NCBI GenBank assembly: GCA_003243455.1
Contig: QFQS01000013.1
Span: forward strand, 1 to 42,764
Length of the DNA: 42,764 nt
Direction: 5' to 3'
Source: Cereibacter sphaeroides
GTDB taxonomy: Bacteria > Pseudomonadota > Alphaproteobacteria > Rhodobacterales > Rhodobacteraceae
The position numbers and the translations under genes were made by a program. Shown one piece after another: positions 37,612 to 42,764 of the stretch. Within the stretch, counting starts at the first letter, position 1. The number at the start of each line of letters is the position of its first letter. The notes under the pieces are model-generated. The model did no database searches. It was given only the letters and a program-made list of their open reading frames with translations, and was not told where the DNA came from.

Positions 37612-37991
37612 CACCAGCCCCTCCAGCCGCCAGTGTCGCGCGGTAGCTGGGCCAGGTCATGGTCCCACTTCGGGGCCTCGTCCGGCTTGCGGTAGCCGTC
37701 GTAAAGCATCTGGACCGCCGCGATCGGGTGAGCCGGGAGCGACTCGTGGATGTACAGATAGAACATGCCGCGCCGTCCCTCGTGGGTGATACCGAAGCCG
37801 CTCCGGGTGTAGGTGTGGAGCGGCTGGTCGCCGGGTGCGGTCGGCATGGTGTCGGCCAGGTACTGGATCGCGCTGGCGTGGAGTGGTGACGGCATCATGA
37901 TCTGCGGCGTCCCTTCGGTCAGGGTAATGCGCTTGCCATCGTGCGGGCCTCCAATCAGGAGCGCCTCGACTAAGTTTGCAGGGTGTTGCAT
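37611..37991 (-). CDS. Hypothetical protein, 126 aa
   Basis: The N-terminal LIGGPHDGKRITL pattern and a later FYLYIHESLPA strand resemble a small phage protein type that often begins with G-G-P-x-(D/H)-G. Function unknown. The ATG at 37991 follows GGGAGG. The end is Trp/Gly-rich (DTGGWRGW). First gene of a three-gene coupled set (37991 to 37112). Confidence 0.6.
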   Translation of the reverse strand: MQHPANLVEALLIGGPHDGKRITLTEGTPQIMMPSPLHASAIQYLADTMPTAPGDQPLHTYTRSGFGITHEGRRGMFYLYIHESLPAHPIAAVQMLYDGYRKPDEAPKWDHDLAQLPRDTGGWRGW

Positions 37992-38075
37992 GGATCCTCC
38001 CAGTCTACGGGGTCGAATGATTAGCGCCTACTTGCGGCCCTCTGGGCTTCCATCGTTCGGCGCTGGTGGTATCGG

Positions 38076-38390
38076 TCAGGCTACTGGCTGGCCTATGTGG
38101 CCGACTGGACGGCTTGCCTTGAGCTGGTTCCAGTATGTGAACGGCGTCACATCGCGCCATGAATGATTGTACTGGCCGAAGGACAGGGAGCCGGACGAGA
38201 CGCTGGGGCCGTCGTAGCCGACGCGGCGGAGTTCGGACAGGGGGACTAACATCAGCGTGTCCAGGGTGTGGCCGCTGTCGTCGTAGCGGTACGGCTCGGC
38301 CCGGACCAGGGCGGGGAAGCGGACGCGCTCGAAGCCGCTCGGCCCGTTGTAGCCGTAGGCGTCGGCGTGGAGGATCTCGATCATTTTCAT
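38076..38390 (-). CDS. Hypothetical protein, 104 aa
   Basis: No recognised family. Aromatic- and Ser-rich with a hydrophobic DTLMLVPLSELR segment in the centre. The ATG at 38390 has the recurring leader GAGAGACAACACC; the frame extends upstream through the preceding gene and its hairpin, which I do not count as coding. Eighty-four bases without a visible gene or signal separate it from 37991. Confidence 0.6.
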   Translation of the reverse strand: MKMIEILHADAYGYNGPSGFERVRFPALVRAEPYRYDDSGHTLDTLMLVPLSELRRVGYDGPSVSSGSLSFGQYNHSWRDVTPFTYWNQLKASRPVGHIGQPVA

Positions 38391-38418
38391 GGTGTTGTCT
38401 CTCGTCGGGTGGATGAAT

Positions 38419-38434
38419 GCCCCGTTGCCGGGGC
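38419..38434 (-). other. Intercistronic hairpin with GCAA tetraloop
   Basis: On the minus strand GCCCCG and CGGGGC close GCAA. No U-tract. Same design as 36565-36580. Confidence 0.6.
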
Positions 38435-38442
38435 GCTGGTGG

Positions 38443-38700
38443 TCAGGCGCGAAACACGTTGATCGTGTCGTGGCGGTCGAGATAGAACTGGTCCCACTGG
38501 CGAGCGCTGTCGGTGCGGATAATGCGGTCGTCAATCTCGATCACGGTGCAAGGCTTATGAGTGCCGGGGCAAAGGATAACATCGCCCACTTTCAGGTCGC
38601 GGCCTTTGATTGTCTGGCGGAGGCTTACCAGCTCGCGGATTGCGTCGCGGTTGTAGCTGGCGTGTAGTTCGGTGATGCGGGCTTTAAGTGCTGTAGTCAT
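38443..38700 (-). CDS. Hypothetical protein, 85 aa
   Basis: An N-terminal helix is followed by a beta-rich part (LKVGDVILCPGTHKPCTVIEI) that looks like a small KOW- or SH3-like barrel, which could bind nucleic acid or protein. The ATG at 38700 follows GGAG by eight bases. Its first codons and leader resemble those of the 5460 gene. A promoter lies at 38749-38777. Confidence 0.65.
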   Translation of the reverse strand: MTTALKARITELHASYNRDAIRELVSLRQTIKGRDLKVGDVILCPGTHKPCTVIEIDDRIIRTDSARQWDQFYLDRHDTINVFRA

Positions 38701-38748
38701 TTCGGTTTCTCCTCTGGGGGTCGGCGATGTTGCCGCCCTATGTGATAT

Positions 38749-38777
38749 AAGATAAACACTTTCGGGCGGCATGTCCA
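38749..38777 (-). promoter_or_regulatory. Promoter for the 38700 gene, framed by an inverted repeat
   Basis: On the minus strand TGGACA (38772-38777) and TATCTT (38749-38754) are 17 bp apart. GCCGCCC (38732-38738) and GGGCGGC (38764-38770) form an inverted repeat around the -10 region, and an ATCACG box lies at 38785-38790. Confidence 0.55.
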
Positions 38778-38801
38778 GAGAAATATCACGAAAAGATTAA
38801 A

Positions 38802-38975
38802 TTATTTTCGGCGGACCATTCTCACCAGGTCGGCCACCAGAAACCACAGCGGCGCGGCAATCATCGGCCACATCAGCACGGACAGGCCCAGCAAGCCCAG
38901 AGGCTGGTCGAAGCCGTAGCGGTCGATGATCCACGGGATCACCATGAGGTAATAAGCCAGCGCAAGCCACATCAT
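38802..38975 (-). CDS. 57-aa two-span membrane protein (small ORF)
   Basis: The product begins MMWLALAYYLMVIPWI and contains two hydrophobic helices separated by RYGFDQPLG, ending in a basic VRMVRRK, so both termini are probably cytoplasmic. The ATG overlaps the stop of the upstream gene as ATGA. A 72-residue frame over the same DNA has no membrane pattern or ribosome-binding site and looks like a shadow. Unknown function. Confidence 0.65.
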   Translation of the reverse strand: MMWLALAYYLMVIPWIIDRYGFDQPLGLLGLSVLMWPMIAAPLWFLVADLVRMVRRK

Positions 38976-39217
38976 CGGCCCACCTCGTCGCGTAGTTCCT
39001 GCCGGAGCTGGTCACGCTCTGCGGTCAGGTCGTCCACTTCCTCCAGCGCATCCAGCAAGCGCTTAGACAGGTGGATCACAATCTCCTCCGTGTCACACAT
39101 CGCCATCGTGACCAGGTGGCGGGGATTGGCTCCGCCTGCGAGGTCCATCAGCTCCTCGTCCTCCAGCGGCTCCTCGTCCAGCCTGCGGACTGGTCGGGCC
39201 AGTTCCATCTTATTCAT
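38972..39217 (-). CDS. Hypothetical acidic coiled-coil protein, 81 aa
   Basis: An acidic N-terminal half (RRLDEEPLEDEELMDLAGG) precedes a predicted coiled coil (LLDALEEVDDLTAERDQL). No family recognised. The ATG at 39217 follows GGGAGG and lies eight bases inside the end of the upstream gene. Part of a tightly packed set 39437 to 38802. Confidence 0.65.
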   Translation of the reverse strand: MNKMELARPVRRLDEEPLEDEELMDLAGGANPRHLVTMAMCDTEEIVIHLSKRLLDALEEVDDLTAERDQLRQELRDEVGR

Positions 39218-39437
39218 TGTCGCCTCCCTTCGCCGCCGCTCTGCGCTCTGCGTCCATCTTCGCCACAAAGTCCCGGACGCCCTGCTCTGCGAGCGCCGTC
39301 GCCTGGTTGTGGCTGTAACCCTTGCGCCTGGCTATGTCGTAAAGCTGCTGGCGCATCGTCGCCCGTTGCTGCGGTCCTACATACATACGGGAGAGGTCCG
39401 TCACGCTCGCCGCCTGCCCTTTCATCGTCTCTTTCAT
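39210..39437 (-). CDS. Hypothetical helical basic protein, 75 aa
   Basis: Helical, with Arg/Lys/Gln-rich segments (RATMRQQLYDIARRKGYSH) and an acidic end. No family. Either ATG at 39440 or 39437 may start it; GAGG is better spaced for 39437. Confidence 0.6.
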   Translation of the reverse strand: MKETMKGQAASVTDLSRMYVGPQQRATMRQQLYDIARRKGYSHNQATALAEQGVRDFVAKMDAERRAAAKGGDNE

Positions 39438-39460
39438 CATTACCTCGTTTTGTCAGGGCC

Positions 39461-39476
39461 GTAACGAAACCGTTAC
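39461..39476. promoter_or_regulatory. Inverted repeat GTAACG-N4-CGTTAC
   Basis: A perfect 6-4-6 inverted repeat overlapping the stop of the 39473 gene. It uses the same GTAAC word that is clustered at 39737-39908. Confidence 0.4.
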
Positions 39477-39640
39477 AGCTTGAGAATGTTACACACGATC
39501 GCGATTAACAGCGTTAACCCTGCGCCGTAGAGTGCGAAGCATATCCAGAGATATGTCCACGATCCGACGGCTTCCCGGAGTGGTGTTTCCTGCTCCGGCG
39601 ACGTTCTCCCTCGTGCTTTCCGGGAGGGGAATTTTATCAC
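39473..39640 (-). CDS. Hypothetical single-span membrane protein, about 55 aa
   Basis: A basic N-terminal half (KFPSRKARGRT) and a C-terminal membrane helix (WICFALYGAGLTLLIAIVC) are clear. The start is uncertain: GTG at 39640 with GGAG twelve bases upstream is the best choice, but a promoter predicted at 39645-39673 would begin transcription almost at that codon. First gene of the right arm next to the putative origin. Confidence 0.5.
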   Translation of the reverse strand: MIKFPSRKARGRTSPEQETPLREAVGSWTYLWICFALYGAGLTLLIAIVCNILKL

Positions 39641-39644
39641 GTTA

Positions 39645-39673
39645 ATAGTATGCTCCTTTGCATCACGTTTCAA
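39645..39673 (-). promoter_or_regulatory. Promoter-like element with two ATCACG boxes
   Basis: On the minus strand TTGAAA (39668-39673) and TACTAT (39645-39650) are 17 bp apart. ATCACG boxes lie at 39636-39641 and 39662-39667. Its transcript start would fall at the GTG of the 39473-39640 gene. Confidence 0.5.
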
Positions 39674-39923
39674 TGATAATTATGTGTGGAAATGGTCGGG
39701 GGTTTTGGGGTTTTAACCCCCGGCAAAATCCCCGCCGTAACACTCAAAAAATACCCGTTACCAGAATGCTCGTAAGTTACTGAATATCATCGGTAACATT
39801 GTCGGTGTAACAGTGTTACCTTTTTGAAACTTCGGAGCCACTGGGTAACGGTAACATATATATATACCCCCTTTAGGGGGTATATGTTATGTAACCCGTG
39901 ACCGTTACCAGGAAATGTGACCG
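39674..39923. other. Putative replication origin: GTAAC-word array and AT-rich hairpin
   Basis: This 250-bp gap has no gene. Ten GTAAC/GTTAC words lie between 39737 and 39908 (39737, 39757, 39776, 39793, 39807, 39815, 39845, 39851, 39891, 39904). An AT-rich stretch (39854-39866) is the left arm of a hairpin whose core is ATATACCCCC-TTTA-GGGGGTATAT (39862-39885). A G-rich stem, CGGGGGTT with AACCCCCG, lies at about 39697-39722. Iterons plus an AT-rich element beside a RepA-like helicase gene are typical of iteron origins. Confidence 0.55.
39862..39885. repeat. AT-rich inverted repeat in the origin region
   Basis: ATATACCCCC, TTTA, GGGGGTATAT form a perfect ten-pair hairpin, and weaker pairing extends outward to GTAAC words on both sides. 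It could be a DNA-unwinding or cruciform element, or a terminator of the helicase message, though no U-tract follows. Confidence 0.6.
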
Positions 39924-41582
39924 TTAAAAATCGTTAAGATCGTCGGCCCCGTCGTCCGGTTTATTGCCCCAGTCAGTCGGGCGCGGATCGTTATCCTTTA
40001 TCCCACCCAGGAGCGGGATCGCTTCGTTCATGGCGGTGAGCGTTTCGTCCCCGGCCATCTTGATCAGGATCTGCTTTTTGGTGGCATGTTCAAAGGCGCG
40101 GTGAAATTGCATCTTGTCCATCGGGTCGTCGGTCCCGGTGCGCGCCCAGTCGGATAACATGCCTTTGGTCAGTTTCGGCGTCCGGTAGTTCTTTTCCTTT
40201 CGCGTCAGGTTGTACTCGTGGACAAACTGCGCCAGCCGGAGGGCGTTCTCCTGCGTCTTGCTCACCTTCTGCGCTGCGGCCTTCTCCTCGTCCGCGCCTG
40301 CGTCCTGTTTGACCAGCTCCGGCTCGTTGATAACGATCAGCGTCGTGTCGTTGCTGCCGATGTGCCACGCGGCGGGGCCATCCTTCCCAGGTGCGGACAT
40401 GCGCGCCATTGCCTCGCGTTTGGCTTTGACCAGCTCCGGCGGGAGTTTAACGGACTTCGTGCGGAATGCGCGCCGCTCCAGCATGGCGGAGCCTTTGGCT
40501 TTGGTGTGGTCGAAGATAAACAGATCGCGGTCCTTGTGCTTCGAGAGCGTGATCTCAAAGGCGGAGTTAGCCTTGAGGGCAGACGCCCCACGTCCGCCGC
40601 GCGTCGCGTCCTTCCCGGAGTGGTGGAGGATCACCACGGCACAGTCCAGCGCCTCGGCCAGCTTCTGCGCGTTGGCTAACAGGATGGCCGCCTGGTCGTT
40701 GTTGTTCTCGGTGAATGGCTCGCCGCCCACCCAGCGCCCCGGCTCGTTGTCCTTCGGTTCGCGCCACTGCTCGCCGATCTTCTGGCCTGCGGAGTTGGCG
40801 CTATAGGTATCGATCACGACCAGCGCGGGCTTGTTGCCCTCCAGCTCGAAGAACGGGGAGGCGTTGAATTTGGCCGCGAATTTCATCAGCTCGCGATCCC
40901 GGTGTAGCGGGACGGGCTGCGCGATGATAAACAGGTTATCAAGCGGCTTGTTTTTGTTCTGGCTGTATACCCAGCCCGCGTAGCGCTCTTTCACGCCGTC
41001 GGCGTCCTCTGGCGCGAAATACAGCACGGATCCTTTACGGACGGGCAAACCCCCGAAGTGGTGGCCCTTCGCCACGCAGATAGCCATCTGGAGCGCGCAA
41101 AAGGTCTTTTTCGCCCCGGACTCGCCGACCAGGAAGCCCACGGACCGCTCCGGGATCAGGTTCTGGATCACGAAGTTGATAACACGCGGGGCGCTGGCCT
41201 CCCGGAGCTTGTCCAGAAATTCGTCCGGCTGCTCCGCCAGCATGGCCTTAATTTTCGCCAGGTCACGCTCGCGGCGCTCCTCGGTGGTCAGGCTGCGCGG
41301 CATCATGGCGGGCTGGTTGTCCTCGTCCAGTACCATGTCCCACTCGTGATCCGCTTCGTTTGTTCCGAAGTGGTAGAGCTGGACGTCCTCTAACGTCATG
41401 CCCTGCTCTGCGGCTGCGTCCTCGTCGATCGCCATCTGTCGGGCCAGCTCGTCCTCGCTCATTCCCGGCGAAGTCTCCAGCCATTCCGGCGGCTGCTCCA
41501 GAGGCCCGTCGCCTGGGAGGATCTGGTCGAGTAGCTCCTCTTTGCTCGGCTCCTGCTGGTCGTCTCTTTCGTCTTGGATCAT
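39924..41582 (-). CDS. RepA/RecA-fold replicative helicase, 552 aa
   Basis: This belongs to the AAA_25/RepA-type hexameric ATPases. Walker A is a GESGAKKT variant (153-160), with GSVLYFAPEDADGVKERY after it, Walker B ALVVIDTYSAN, and motif 3/4 ALDCAVVILHHSGKDATRGGRGASALKA (seen as consecutive pieces). The first 130 residues are acidic and disordered; the C-terminal 150 residues include a winged-helix-like region. It ends DGADDLNDF, an acidic-Phe tail. It would unwind DNA at the adjacent GTAAC array. Its promoter (41620-41648) is overlapped by the same words, suggesting self-regulation. Confidence 0.85.
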   Translation of the reverse strand: MIQDERDDQQEPSKEELLDQILPGDGPLEQPPEWLETSPGMSEDELARQMAIDEDAAAEQGMTLEDVQLYHFGTNEADHEWDMVLDEDNQPAMMPRSLTTEERRERDLAKIKAMLAEQPDEFLDKLREASAPRVINFVIQNLIPERSVGFLVGESGAKKTFCALQMAICVAKGHHFGGLPVRKGSVLYFAPEDADGVKERYAGWVYSQNKNKPLDNLFIIAQPVPLHRDRELMKFAAKFNASPFFELEGNKPALVVIDTYSANSAGQKIGEQWREPKDNEPGRWVGGEPFTENNNDQAAILLANAQKLAEALDCAVVILHHSGKDATRGGRGASALKANSAFEITLSKHKDRDLFIFDHTKAKGSAMLERRAFRTKSVKLPPELVKAKREAMARMSAPGKDGPAAWHIGSNDTTLIVINEPELVKQDAGADEEKAAAQKVSKTQENALRLAQFVHEYNLTRKEKNYRTPKLTKGMLSDWARTGTDDPMDKMQFHRAFEHATKKQILIKMAGDETLTAMNEAIPLLGGIKDNDPRPTDWGNKPDDGADDLNDF

Positions 41583-41598
41583 ACTGCTTTCCTTAAAT

Positions 41599-41640
41599 CA
41601 TGGTAACGTTGTCGGTAACAATGTACCCACGACGCGTTAC
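41599..41640. promoter_or_regulatory. GTAAC words over the helicase promoter
   Basis: GGTAACGTTGTCGGTAACA (41602-41620) and GTTAC at 41636-41640 overlap the promoter. The block is nearly the same as 39790-39820 beyond the other end of the gene, allowing for small gaps. A likely binding site for the origin-binding protein. Confidence 0.55.
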
Positions 41641-41648
41641 CCGGTCAA
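41620..41648 (-). promoter_or_regulatory. Promoter of the replicative helicase
   Basis: On the minus strand TTGACC (41643-41648) and TACATT (41620-41625) are 17 bp apart. GTAAC words lie in the spacer and just downstream. Confidence 0.7.
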
Positions 41649-41671
41649 CCCGCCGCCAGCAAAGAAAAAAC

Positions 41672-41700
41672 TTTACATCATGGTTTCATTGTTCTAATGT
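41672..41700 (+). promoter_or_regulatory. Promoter of the divergent plus-strand operon
   Basis: TTTACA (41672-41677) is followed by TAATGT at 17 bp (41695-41700) or TCTAAT at 15 bp (41693-41698). It drives the 41727 gene, whose Shine-Dalgarno sequence is GGAGG five bases before ATG. Confidence 0.5.
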
Positions 41701-41726
41701 CGATATCGAACAAACCGGAGGCATTT

Positions 41727-42182
41727 ATGGACCTGTTCAAAGACGAGCCGCGCGCCCCACTTCGGGCCAACGTGGCGCAACGTAAGACGCCAGCGGAGAA
41801 AATGCTGGAGATACTGGAAAAGGTTAAGCCGTCCGATCTCTCCATTCAGGACGCCATCGATCGCGGCGTCCTCGATCCGTTTGGTGTAACGCAGGAAGTC
41901 CGGGACGCTTTCGCCCGGTTAAAACCGTCGGAGCAAATCTTCGCCGCGTTCTGGGGCGTTGCTGGTGTGGACAGTAAGGCATTGCTGGCCCTATGCCGAC
42001 ACGCCGCATTCATGGAGCGCGACGGACTGCTCCGCGATCTCAAAGTGGACAAGGAGCTGATCGCCTGCCCGGTGTCAGACTCCGACGGACTCGACGACGT
42101 GATCCCCCCAGGGACGCCAGTCGGGCCGGAATTAGCCGCCGCTGCGTTGCGGTGTAAGCAGGCGTTACGGAGTGAGAAATGA
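41727..42182 (+). CDS. Hypothetical protein, 151 aa
   Basis: The product is helical with a basic N-terminus (about 15-35), a central alternating helix region (FAAFWGVAGVDSKALLALCRHAAF) and an acidic, Pro/Gly-rich stretch before a final helix. No family recognised. I start it at the ATG at 41727; an in-frame ATG at 41697 lies in the promoter. First gene of the operon that crosses the join, opposite the replicative helicase, so an early gene is likely. Confidence 0.7.
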   Translation: MDLFKDEPRAPLRANVAQRKTPAEKMLEILEKVKPSDLSIQDAIDRGVLDPFGVTQEVRDAFARLKPSEQIFAAFWGVAGVDSKALLALCRHAAFMERDGLLRDLKVDKELIACPVSDSDGLDDVIPPGTPVGPELAAAALRCKQALRSEK

Positions 42183-42382
42183 AAACATTGTTAAAGAGGA
42201 TCTACATTAACGCGATCATTCTGATTGTGGTTTATGTGGCCGTTTGGGCGCTGTTCCCCGGCCATGTCCCGTTTGATTATCTGGAGGGCTGGGCGTTCGC
42301 TGCGACGCTGGCCGCTCTGGTTGGCGTGGACTACCTGCGGGAATATATCGACAAATTACTGGACCAGAGAGGAGACGCTTAA
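42179..42382 (+). CDS. Hypothetical two-span membrane protein, 67 aa
   Basis: Two hydrophobic helices (about 7-27 and 38-53) with a basic N-terminus (KTLLKRIY) and a charged C-terminus (REYIDKLLDQRGDA). The ATG overlaps the upstream stop as ATGA. No named family; possibly an envelope-acting early protein. Confidence 0.68.
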   Translation: MKTLLKRIYINAIILIVVYVAVWALFPGHVPFDYLEGWAFAATLAALVGVDYLREYIDKLLDQRGDA

Positions 42383-42764
42383 ATGTTTATCGCCGTGAGA
42401 AAGCATAACAAGCCCGTATTTTTGAACGTGAACGAGATCAAGATCATCCGTGACGCGGAGCCGGATATCCATAACCCGGACTATGATCCGAAGGTCCACC
42501 CCGGCAGTGTGATTTTTACCACGACCGATCAGCACAGTACGCTTGAGCGGTATTTCTCCAGCATGTCGCCGGAGGACCTGCGGGACGTGATCAACGACGC
42601 CGCCGCCCAGGTTTACACGGCCCCGATCTGCGACCGGATCATGAGCCTCGACAATTGCGTGGCCCGTCTGGCCCGGTCTATGGAGGACTGGCTGGAGCAA
42701 GCCAACACGCCGATCCTGAATCTGGACGGCATGACGCCGGAGGAGTCGGAGCGGTTCAAAGCGT
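42383..42764 (+). CDS. Hypothetical protein, N-terminal part (continues at base 1)
   Basis: The ATG directly follows the stop of the previous gene, with GAGAGGAGA upstream. The frame is open to the end of the window and continues in frame at base 80 of the left end, giving a 252-residue protein. The N-terminal 75 residues are beta-rich (FIAVRKHNKPVFLNVNEIKI) and a helical region follows. Family not recognised. Confidence 0.8.
   Translation, partial: MFIAVRKHNKPVFLNVNEIKIIRDAEPDIHNPDYDPKVHPGSVIFTTTDQHSTLERYFSSMSPEDLRDVINDAAAQVYTAPICDRIMSLDNCVARLARSMEDWLEQANTPILNLDGMTPEESERFKA
42686..42764. repeat. 79-bp terminal direct repeat (right copy)
   Basis: Identical to bases 1-79. See the left copy for interpretation. 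Confidence 0.95.

Noticed and set aside
38797..39015. A 72-codon minus-strand frame.
   Set aside because: A different frame over the same DNA gives a 57-aa membrane protein coupled by ATGA; this one is Arg/Pro/Ala-rich shadow.
39697..39722. A G-quadruplex in the G-rich part of the origin region.
   Set aside because: Only two G-runs lie on one strand close together; a hairpin with the facing C-run is simpler.
1..42764. CRISPR arrays, insertion sequences and rRNA or tRNA genes.
   Set aside because: I saw no regularly spaced repeats with unique spacers, no transposase signatures and no RNA gene folds that held up.

Overview
This window is a nearly complete, circularly permuted tailed-phage genome. 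The first 79 bases are repeated exactly as the last 79 (1-79 = 42686-42764), so the unique circle is about 42,685 bp and one gene runs across the join. The DNA is GC-rich and densely coded, with many ATGA, TGATG and TAATG overlaps. The morphogenesis block is P22-like in both gene content and gene order. The lysis genes resemble those of lambda (holin, R-type transglycosylase, Rz with Rz1 embedded in it), and SSB and several promoters look enterobacterial. I infer a podovirus of an Enterobacterales host. I see no integrase, excisionase, CI/Cro pair or tRNA gene, so a virulent lifestyle is likely but not proven. The only lambda-repressor-type regulator is a single small XRE protein.

Layout. (a) 41727 -> join -> 1649, plus strand: a divergent operon of small proteins of unknown function, ending at a terminator. 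(b) 1750-3084, plus: the lysis cassette. (c) 3110-8592, minus: an Ig-like repeat protein, small DNA- and zinc-binding proteins, a diverged C5-cytosine methyltransferase, a two-domain sliding-clamp-like protein, Dam methylase and a zinc-ribbon primase. (d) 8661-14542, plus: SF2 helicase, VRR-NUC nuclease, RecE-like exonuclease, ERF annealing protein, SSB, HNH protein, XRE regulator and a protein that looks like the anti-CBASS sponge Acb2. (e) 14587-34472, minus: tailspike, three ejection proteins, gp14-like, tail needle, gp10, gp4, coat, scaffold, four small genes, portal, large terminase, an HExxH protein and a putative small terminase (listed from low to high coordinate). (f) 34548-39640, minus: an accessory arm of small proteins. 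(g) 39737-41700: an array of GTAAC words and an AT-rich hairpin beside a RepA/RecA-fold replicative helicase, the best origin candidate.

How the parts work together. No DNA polymerase gene is visible. The phage brings primase, helicase, SSB and a clamp-like protein and presumably uses host Pol III. The RecE-like/ERF/SSB set would produce the concatemers needed for headful packaging by P22-type terminases. Several replication and recombination proteins, plus one unknown protein in the structural operon, end in an acidic tail closed by phenylalanine, which suggests a shared docking code. The genome is strikingly rich in GATC and carries its own Dam.

Regulation. Many intergenic regions contain an ATCACG word, once as a perfect inverted repeat (29601-29616). 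Intercistronic gaps on both strands contain short, very stable GC hairpins, often with UNCG or GNRA-type loops. The holin ribosome-binding site can be hidden in a hairpin. Product names rest on reading motifs and recalled family sequences. No database search was run.
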